Assembly (NCBI GenBank): GCA_009992215.1
Contig: JAACWB010000011.1
Location: 1-43,844, forward strand
Origin: an archaeon
GTDB lineage: Archaea > Nanobdellota > Nanobdellia > Pacearchaeales > GW2011-AR1
Length of the DNA: 43,844 bases
Direction: 5' to 3'
The translations under genes were made by a program, and so were the position numbers. The notes beneath the pieces are model-generated. The model saw nothing but the letters and a program-made list of their open reading frames with translations. It had not been told where the DNA came from and ran no database searches. Position 1 is the stretch's first letter, and each line of letters opens with the position of its first letter. This document shows, piece by piece, positions 1-9,300 of this stretch.

Positions 1-387
1 ATATCCATAAGACTCATTACCAAGTCCTAAAACATCCGCTGCAATAGATTGCATATCACTAATTCCTCGAAGACAAAAATCAACTGGAGTATTACTATCC
101 GTTGAAATATTTACATAATAAAGAGTTTCGCTACCTATTCCTGCATAATTTTGCGTTGCATTTACATTAGTTGCAGGTAAAGTTGCAACGGTACCAAAAT
201 CAATTCCTGCTTGAAGTTCTGTACTAAAAGAAATTGAAAAATATTTTGAAATTGTTACATTTGAATAAGTTGTTCCTTCAGTAGCATGGCCTGTTATTGA
301 ATACAATTCCAAAAAATATAACGATAAAGAGAAGATAATTAAAGTAATTAAAATTCCATTAATCAATCTATATCTTTTCACATTCAT
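1..387 (-). CDS. Secreted/surface protein, C-terminus beyond the window edge (MNVKRYRLINGILITLIIFSLSLYFLELYSITGHATEGTTYSNVT...)
   Basis: Manual reverse-strand translation is open for 129 codons from ATG at 387 to the window edge; N-terminal hydrophobic segment followed by NxS/T-rich sequence. Confidence 0.7.
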   Translation of the reverse strand, partial: MNVKRYRLINGILITLIIFSLSLYFLELYSITGHATEGTTYSNVTISKYFSISFSTELQAGIDFGTVATLPATNVNATQNYAGIGSETLYYVNISTDSNTPVDFCLRGISDMQSIAADVLGLGNESYGY

Positions 388-472
388 TCAATAAATATGG
401 ATTTATAGTTTAAAACACAAAAAGCAAATATATTCGGTTAATGATAAAAAAATTCAAAACCAATTTTGAATT

Positions 473-569
473 ATTTTTGAGATAAAATTAAAGATTTTTC
501 GTTGCGTTGTGTAGCATCGCTACACGAGTAACAAAAATCTTTCGATTTTAACCAAAAAGAAACAAAATT
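473..569. repeat. Long hairpin element A: outer arms TTTTTGAGATAAAATTAAAGATTTTT / AAAAATCTTTCGATTTTAACCAAAAA, inner stem GTGTAGC-ATC-GCTACAC, core GCGTTG-hairpin-CGAG
   Basis: Direct reading; shares core and flanks with the element at 37811-37895 and core with 16179-16283. Confidence 0.8.
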
Positions 570-573
570 AAAA

Positions 574-1743
574 TTAAGGACTTTCTCCTTGTCTCACTGC
601 CTTAAAATCTAAATTATTCAAATATTCTCCTGCTGCTTGAGAAGATGGAGCATCCAAATAAAATTTCATATACACTACAGAATTGTCTCCTAAAGAAGAA
701 CCAATTAAAACATAAGTTGTATTCATAACTTGCTTTGAAACTCCATCAACGGTTGAATCAGTTGTACTAACACCAAATGTTTCATTCCCTAAAAGAATTA
801 CATCAAGTGAAGGAGTATACAAATCCCCATTGGCTCTAACATATAAATCAACTAAAGTATTCGTTGCTGAAATATTTACATAATAATTAGTTGAATCATT
901 AAAATTATTTCCTTCAGCATCTAAGTCATCAATCGGTAAACTAAAAACATTCCATTTAACTGCCCAACTTAAATCATCCGAAAGTAAAATTGAAATTGCA
1001 GCTTCATTATCAATTGTAAAATTTGTATAATTCATTCCCCAATTGTTTGATGTATCATTACAATAAAATGTTACATTGTGTGGACCAGGTCCAAGACTTG
1101 GCTCATACCAAAAATAAGTATCATTTAATTCATTCATCGTAACATTTCCTCCATAATCTAAATCATAAAAACACATAGAAATATTTTCATTCTCAATTAA
1201 AGAAATATTAAAACTTACATTCAAGGTAGAATAATTAATTGGTTCAGGAGAAATAATTATTATTTCAGGGTTTGTAATATCAATAATAGTTAAATTATTT
1301 GATTCTACCCAATTTGAATTGTCCGTTTCATCATAAACTCTAACTTCACATTTCCAAACATCCCCAAGAGTTAAATTTCCTGAATTTAAAATTGAAGAAA
1401 ACAAACTAGCATTCAAATAATTATCAAAATAATTTAGAGTTAAATTCAAAATATTATCTTTATACCAACGAACAGAGACATTCAAATTTGAACTGTCAAC
1501 GTCATAAATATAAGTTGAACAATTTAAATCAGCGTCACTTTCATTTGTACCATCAACTGAAAACAAAAAAGGAAAAGGATCTAATGGTGCCTTATTTGTT
1601 TCAAAAAAAAACCCCTCAATATATTTATCAGGATTAAGAATTAATGAATCACTTCCGCCCGAATTTATTGAAATAATGTCAGCAGAAACTATTCCTAATA
1701 AAACCAATATTCCAAAAAAGATTAATCCCTCCTTATTTCTCAT
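574..1743 (-). CDS. Secreted surface protein with Ig-like/Big-type repeats and many N-glycosylation sequons
   Basis: 389-aa ORF, N-terminal signal peptide, repeated beta-sandwich-like text (ITNPEIIIISPEPINYSTLNVSFNISL...; VTFYCNDTSNNWG). Confidence 0.7.
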   Translation of the reverse strand: MRNKEGLIFFGILVLLGIVSADIISINSGGSDSLILNPDKYIEGFFFETNKAPLDPFPFLFSVDGTNESDADLNCSTYIYDVDSSNLNVSVRWYKDNILNLTLNYFDNYLNASLFSSILNSGNLTLGDVWKCEVRVYDETDNSNWVESNNLTIIDITNPEIIIISPEPINYSTLNVSFNISLIENENISMCFYDLDYGGNVTMNELNDTYFWYEPSLGPGPHNVTFYCNDTSNNWGMNYTNFTIDNEAAISILLSDDLSWAVKWNVFSLPIDDLDAEGNNFNDSTNYYVNISATNTLVDLYVRANGDLYTPSLDVILLGNETFGVSTTDSTVDGVSKQVMNTTYVLIGSSLGDNSVVYMKFYLDAPSSQAAGEYLNNLDFKAVRQGESP

Positions 1744-1783
1744 ACATTAAATTAGAAAATATATTATTTAAAGATAATTAAAA

Positions 1784-2782
1784 TTATTTAATATTATGGA
1801 CTAAATAGCCATCGGCATAATATGTGTGATCCCCTTCTAAGATTAAATTATAAACTTTCATTTCTACTTCAACATATTTTGATTCAATTGTTTTTACAAC
1901 GACATATCCATTTTCAGTAATTAAAACATCTCCAACACGAAGAACTTTTGGATCTAACAACTTAAACAAATATTCATCTTCTTGATATAATCTCTTAGGA
2001 TTAATTGATTTCCAACCAGTAATTGTTTTGAAAGGATGTTCTTCTGTTACAAAATAATCTCCTCCATTAATTGAATATAAATCTCTCTCTGAAAAATCAT
2101 GAATATACATTCCTAAAACTTCATTTACTTGAGTTTCCCCTTGAACTTTTTCTCCTTTTTTAATATCAACAATTTTTTTGTATGTTCCATCTGACATTAA
2201 AACATTTGTTTCAGGAATAAAACAAGAATCTTCAAAACAAGTTCCAGTATCATCACAAATAAATCCAGTTGGACAAGCATGTCTTAATCCGTCTGTATAA
2301 ACAGCACAAGAATAACTAGTCCCACTACAGTAACCAGTATAACACCCAGTTGTAGGGCAATCATTCCATAAATCTTCATTACTTTCTTGAACATTATATC
2401 CAGTATAAGTATTTGCTTCTGCACAAGTAGGCAAATTATAACAATGAAGATTATCTGAATAACAATAATAACCACTTGAACAATCACTAGAAAAATAACA
2501 AACATAATCAGAAATAACAACAGATGAAGGATAATTTGTTCTAAATTCACTCCATTCTAAAGAAGTTCCAGCAGGAACTAAAATGCCCAAAGCCCCATTA
2601 TTTGTAACTTTCTTTTTCACTCCCCATGCATCAACAAAAAGAGGAGTGCCTGTCACAACTTTAGCTAATCCTCCACCATATAATACTCCTACTAAAGCCA
2701 AAACAAAACTTAAAAAAAATACAATTAAAATAAAACTTGCAAAAATTTGAAAAATCAGTTTACCTTTCATCTTTCTCTCCAT
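1784..2782 (-). CDS. Secreted Cys-rich protein with C-terminal Hint (intein/hedgehog-type autoprocessing) domain
   Basis: N-terminal signal/TM, Cys-rich middle, then CFIPETNVLMSDGTYKKIVDIKKGEKV (block A-like) ... TEEHPF (block B-like) ... HTYYADGYLVHNIK-stop (C-terminal HN). True start may be the second Met (MKGKLIFQ). Confidence 0.82.
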   Translation of the reverse strand: MERKMKGKLIFQIFASFILIVFFLSFVLALVGVLYGGGLAKVVTGTPLFVDAWGVKKKVTNNGALGILVPAGTSLEWSEFRTNYPSSVVISDYVCYFSSDCSSGYYCYSDNLHCYNLPTCAEANTYTGYNVQESNEDLWNDCPTTGCYTGYCSGTSYSCAVYTDGLRHACPTGFICDDTGTCFEDSCFIPETNVLMSDGTYKKIVDIKKGEKVQGETQVNEVLGMYIHDFSERDLYSINGGDYFVTEEHPFKTITGWKSINPKRLYQEDEYLFKLLDPKVLRVGDVLITENGYVVVKTIESKYVEVEMKVYNLILEGDHTYYADGYLVHNIK

Positions 2783-3363
2783 TCTTCAACATCTTTAATA
2801 TTTAATATTTTATTCCCCCGTAAATCACCTTCAAAAATAGTTCCATATTTACTAATTTCAATTCCAATTCTTTCTTCTTCAGAATTAATCAATTCATCAA
2901 ATGACCAACCATGATGCTTCATTTTCAAAACTCCCTCTTCAAAATAATAATACCTTGGCTCATCAACATCCCTAAAAACAACAACAGCTTCAAAATTATT
3001 TTCATATTGATATACAAAGAGCGCCCCTTGAATTTGATGATTAAGTAAAATGTTAAGTACTAAACGAAGTAAATCATATTCAGTTCCTTCTCTTGCTTCA
3101 TAAACTTCTTTAGATGAAAGTAAATTATCATCTCTAACAATTATCTCAAATGAATTAATTAAATTCAATATTTTTTGACTATCATTATATTCAATAGTTT
3201 GTTCATAAAAAGATTCTATATCAAGAGATTCATTAGTCACAAATGATTTATTTTCATTTTGTAAATCATTCTCATTATTTCCATAAATAAAAAACATTGA
3301 AATAACCCCTACAATAATTAAAACAACAATTGTTACAATTAAAATTAAATTTAATTTTTTCAT
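2767..3363 (-). CDS. Small N-terminally anchored/secreted protein of unknown function
   Basis: 198-aa ORF with N-terminal TM (LILIVTIVVLIIVGVISMFFIY), between the S74 giant and the Hint gene, overlapping the latter. Confidence 0.6.
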   Translation of the reverse strand: MKKLNLILIVTIVVLIIVGVISMFFIYGNNENDLQNENKSFVTNESLDIESFYEQTIEYNDSQKILNLINSFEIIVRDDNLLSSKEVYEAREGTEYDLLRLVLNILLNHQIQGALFVYQYENNFEAVVVFRDVDEPRYYYFEEGVLKMKHHGWSFDELINSEEERIGIEISKYGTIFEGDLRGNKILNIKDVEEWRER

Positions 3364-3364
3364 T

Positions 3365-6300
3365 TTAGTTTAATTTACTTTTTATTTCATCTATCTCCTT
3401 TTTCAATTCCTCAATTTCTTTTGCTTGTTCATCAAGCTTCTTGTCTTGCTCTTCATTCTTTTTATCTAATTCTTTTACAGCTTCAATTAACGGAGCAACC
3501 AAGTTTCCATATTGAACTGTTTTGTAAGTTGTTGTTTCATTTGTTGTTTCATTCGTTACTTGATATGAACCAACTAATTCAGGGAAAACCTTTTCAACAT
3601 CTTGAGCAATTAAACCCATTGAAGCTTGACCATCTGCCCTCCAATTAAAACTAACTCCTTCAAGTTTCTTTATTTTGTCTAAACTACTTTCAATAATTTT
3701 AACATTTGTTTTAAGTCTCTCATCTGAAGAATAGTAATAAGCTAAAGCCGTTACATTTGCATCTACAACTAAATTGTCTGTTCCAGGGTCAGCAGTTCCT
3801 CCAACATGAACCCCCCCAGGAGCAACAATATAATCATTAACATACATTTGCCCCCCAGTTTGAATTTCATAACCTCCATAATCAGTTGCACCTTGCCTGA
3901 TTTCACCAACCGCTGTTATATCTCCATTAAAATCAACCTGATCAGCACTATATCCATAACTAAAAACTTCACTTGTTGTGCCGGCATTTCTTCTAAAAAA
4001 AGTAATTCTGTCAGCACTTTCACCTGTTGCAAATACTGGGGTTCCATCACCATTATATGAAATTCCCCCTCCATAAGTACTAGATTGACCAACGTATAAA
4101 TAACCCGTGCCTTGGGATGCACCATAAGCTTCAAACCCAGCATTATAAGAATCCCCAGTAGTAATTCTAATTGCTCTATTTGTTGTATCTGAAGTTCCCC
4201 CAACATCTAATTTTGTTCCAGGAGAAGAAACACCGATACCAACATTTCCATCATTATCAATAATAAAAGGTGTTGAGTCTCCATCACTTGCATCATCAAC
4301 CCTAAAAGAAGCCCCAGAACCAGAATTATATATATCTAATTTAGCATCTGGTGAAATATCCCCAATCCCCACATTACCAGTTGAATGCTCCATAACCAAA
4401 ATTCCATCTTTATTTGTAGTTAAATCATCATTCCTTGATCTAAACCAAGTTTTACCATCATAATTAATTAAAGCCATAACCTTTTCATTAGCCGATGCAC
4501 TGTTACTAATCAATTCTAAATTTACTCCATCATTTATTCCAGCTCCCGACTCAAATACAGAAAAAAGATTATCTCCCTTAATATGTATACCCTCAGGATT
4601 AAGAGAATAATCTGCTGTTCCTCCAGCCACATTATTAAAAGGTTCTGTAGTTCCTATTCCAATATTTCCTGTTGCACCCTCAATAAACAATCTACTATTA
4701 GCACCATTCAAAAATTCAAAATCCCTTGAATTATCTAAATAAAAAGACATTCTTCCAGTTGATTCACTATGAGTTGTAGCAATTTCTGCAATTTCAGTTG
4801 AACCAGTTCCATTATTAACTTGAAATTGTATTGAAGCTGCATGAACATTTGCTCCATTATTAGAAGAAGCTGAAAGCCACAAATTAGAAATAGAAGTTGT
4901 ATCTTCTGAAGTAATATACATTTGCCCCACATTTCCAGTTCCCAAACCTTCCATCCATATTTGATTATCAACCATCAAAGAGTGAGAAGGAACCGCTGTA
5001 TTAATTCCCATATCTCCAGCATTAGTTATAGTCATAATATTCCCTCCAGCATTTTCAATATTAAATAATTCATTAGTAGAAGTTTTTACAGCATTAGAGA
5101 TAAAAAAGAATCCCCCATGTCCATTAGTTGCATCAGTTGAATCCTCAGTATGATTGAAAACACTTCCAGTATCTTTTGTACCAATTCCTAATTTTTCTGT
5201 ACGAGGACTAGTCACAATTGAAAGCGTATTTCCAGGATTTGTTGTCCCAATACCAACATTATAATTTGTACTTGTAGGATATAAATTTGATCCTGAAAGA
5301 TTCCAATATCCTCCACTATTAGCCCCATAAATGTTTCCTGTAACATTCAAGTCACCATAAACAGTAGAAAGACTTTCATTTCCTAATCTCATAATTTCAA
5401 CTCCTCCAGCAACTAAAGATAATTGATCTGCTCCAGCCCAACCAACACCTGTATTTTCATCATTACGAAAATTATGTCCTGGAGAAGTTGTAGAAGAAAC
5501 TGTGTCAATAGTTATTGAAGCAGCACCAGTTGTAGAACCCTTTAAACCATCACCATTAAAAAATCCTATATAATCTCCTCCAGCAGTTATTGCCAACAAA
5601 TTATCTCCAACTTCATAAAAACCAGTATTACCATCCCCAAAAGTCAAACCACCAGATAAACTTCCAATACTTCCATTAATATTTAAAATTGATTGGGGGC
5701 TAGAAGTTCCAATACCAACATTTCCTCCATTAGCAACAACAAATTTTGCATCATTAAGTCCTGTTCCCTGCGTTATATAAAAATTATTAAATCCCTGAGT
5801 ATCATCATGTCCTAATATCCAAGAAAAACCAACACCATCAGAAGATAATTTTAATTGAGCATCTTGTATTTCTTCTATTCCCGTTATTTGTAAATTCCCA
5901 TGATAAATATCTAATGCTTCTGAAGGACTGTCAGTTCCAATACCTAATCTTTTGTTTGTATTGTCCCAAGTAAAATTTCCATCTGAACTAATTGTATCAC
6001 CCGCAGTCCAAAAAGCCGCTTGATTTACAATACCAGAACCACTGACATTTCCAGAAGAAGAAATAACACTACTCAAACAATCTCCTCCTTCGATACAAAA
6101 ATCAGTTTGGGAAGTAACATTACCAGTAACATTTAAATCACCAAATACAATTGAAGAATCATTATTAATCCTTAATCCTTCAACACCTCCTGAAATTAAT
6201 GAAAGTTTATCGGCTCCTGCCCAGCCTAACCCCGTATTAAGATCATTATTAGAAGGCATTAAATTTGGAGTTGTAGAGGTTGGATTACCAGAATCAAAAC

Positions 6301-9300
6301 GTATTCCAGAATTACTTGCTGCTTTAAATGCCGTACCTTGAGTTTGCCACAAATTAACTCCTCCAACTCTAAACACCAGGGCATCATCAATTATTTCATA
6401 AATTCCTGTATCTCCATCTCCAAAAGATAATCCACCAGATAAACTTCCAACACTACCATTAATATTTAAAATTGATTGGGGACTAGCAGTTCCAATACCA
6501 ACATTATAACTCAAATCAGCCGGATATAAATTAGTTCCACTAACATTCCAATTACTTTCAACTCCATCAAAACTAGCCCCATAAATTGTTCCTGTAACAT
6601 TCAAATCCCCTACAACATTCAATTCATTTTGTGGTGTTGTTGTTCCAATCCCAACTTTTCCACTAACATCAACAACCATCAAAGTAGTTGAATCATTTTT
6701 CAATTGTAAAATATCACCTGTTGAACCAGCATTTAAATTTTGTATTAAAATTGTTGGACGACTATCAGCTTGATTACGAGTAATTGAAGGATAACTTCCA
6801 GAAGGTAAATTTAATGTTCCATCACTAGCTGTGTTATAAGAATTTATTGCTTGAGCTCTAAATCCTGTCCCCCTTATAGTACCAGAAACATCCAAAGCGT
6901 ATATTGGATCCATTCCTATACCTAAACCATACAATGTTGAATGCACATCAGTATCTAATCTTACTCCTCCAGCAACACTCATTTTAATAGTTGCATTATT
7001 TCCCCCATAAGATAATCTGCCAATATTCCCATTAGATGAATTTATTGTTAAAGGATATGAAGCGACATCAGTTCCAATTCCAACATTATAACTCAAATCA
7101 GCAGGATATAAATTAGTTCCACTAACATTCCAGTTACTCTCAACACCATCAAAAGTAGCCCCATAAATTGTTCCAGTAACATTCAAGTCCCCTACAACAT
7201 TCAATTCATTTTGTGGTGTTGTTGTTCCAATTCCAACATTACCAGAAAAATCAGCACTACCATTTACCGTTAAATCATTATTAACTACATTTGTACCAAT
7301 TCCAACACCAACATTATTGGCATAAAAAGAATAAGGTTTTGCATTATTAGTTAAATACATTTTGTAAATTCCATCATTGCTATCAAACCTCATCTCTCCT
7401 GAACTACCAAGAACCCAATCCCAATATTTGTTATTTCCATCAGTTTGAAATCTCATTTTTGCAGAATTTCCAGAAGACTTTATTTCAAAAGGAACTAGCC
7501 CATTTAATCCTGAAATGTCATTAACAAGAACAAGAGGTTGTCCATCAGAAGAAATATTTCCTAAAACAACTAACTTATAACTTGGACTATCTGTCCCAAT
7601 ACCAACATTACCCTCGTTATAATAAATATCTGAACCACTATCTTTCCATTGAGTAGAACCATTAACATTTGTAAGTCCACTTCCATCCCCAACAAAAGAA
7701 CTTGCATTTATTTCTCCACTAAAATAAGCATCCTTCCAACGCATTGTTGAATTACCAACATCAAATTGATTATCTAAATCTGGAATAAGTGAACCATTAA
7801 CTTCCAAGTTTGTAACCTGAAGTGAATTAATATCATAAAAGTAACCACTCTGTGCATAAATTGCTCCACCTACAATACTAACTCCAGAACCAGTCCAACC
7901 ACCATTAAAATCAAATTGTCCATAAACTGACGTATTAAGAGGCATGAAATAACTTGAATCATATGAATCAAAATAATTTGTATTGTTAGCAGTTCCAGAT
8001 GTAATCATTGAATCAATTTCACTTTGATTATAAGTTTCAGTTTTTGTATAATAATTATCTTTTTCACTAGACCAATTCCCAACCGCATCAACAACTCCAG
8101 AAGCATTTAACCAAATTAAATCATTATTTATTTCACTTCCTAAAATATCACTTGGTGTATCAAGCCCGTCCCAATAATTTGAACTGTTAGAATTAATATT
8201 TCCACTAACTACATCATTTAAACATCCCCCACTTGAACAAATATCTCCTGTTGCATTCAAACTCTGAATATTCAATAATCCAGTAGCAAAATCTCCTTGA
8301 ATCAAAGGAACAGAATTAATATTTGCTTGTTGTAAAATAAATTGATTTGGAACATAATTATTATATCCTGCCTGGTAACCAATAGCAATAACATCATCAA
8401 CAGTATTATTTCTAGTTGCTTGATAACCAATTCCAATAACCCTGTCTCCTGCATTTGAACGACCAGCATCATAACCAAAACCTATTTGATAATCTCCAGT
8501 ATTCGATTGACCTGAAAGTCTACCAAAAACAGTTTGATAATTTCCAATATTAGAATAACCTGATTGAAAACCAAAAGCTGATTGACTTGTTCCAGTATTT
8601 GAACCTCCCGCATAATATCCCATAGCAGCTTGATAACTTCCAGAATTTGAACGACCAGCATTATAACCAATTGCAGTACTATAACTCCCAGTATTCAAAT
8701 ATCCTGCTTCAGCACCAACAGAAATTGTACTATAAACAGTATCCGCTAGCTTTTGAGCTTTCAAAATTTGAACACCATCATAAAGATAAGCTGAAGAACT
8801 GTCAATATTAATGTTTCCCAAAACATCCAATTTATAATTAGGATTATCTGTTCCAATACCAACATTACCACTATTCAAAATTGTCATTCTTGTTTGTTCT
8901 AAACCAGTATCACTTGCTCTAAAAGAAATATCTCCTAAATCTGTTCTAAAAACCAAATCATTATTTGAAACCCCAAATCCAGTAAAATCTGTTGTCCCAT
9001 CATCAACAAGAGACAACCAAACACGAGTATCTGTACTTTCAAACTTTGCAGCAACGTCAGTTGTTCCAGAATTTATATGAAATGTATTTTGAGGAATATT
9101 AGTTCCAATTCCCAATCTTTTGTTTGTATTGTCCCAAGTAAAATTTCCATCTGAACTAATTGTATCACCCGCAGTCCAAAAAGCAGCTTGATTAGCTGAA
9201 CCTGTACCAATAACATTACCTGAACCAGTTCCAGCTTCACTTAAACAAATTCCTCCTTCAATACAAATATCCCCTGTTGCATTAATTGTTGCATTCGATA

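Noticed and set aside
1787-2224. Protein-splicing intein
   Set aside because: Hint motifs are present, but the protein ends two residues after HN, so there is no C-extein; an autoprocessing Hint domain is the better reading
2284-2550. ORF 88 aa in alternative frame within the Hint gene
   Set aside because: Low-complexity hydrophobic translation from a shifted frame of AT-rich coding DNA
3421-4206. ORFs 3421-3648 (+), 3806-4060 (+) and 3916-4206 (-) within the fibre gene
   Set aside because: Frame shadows of a well supported 2273-aa ORF
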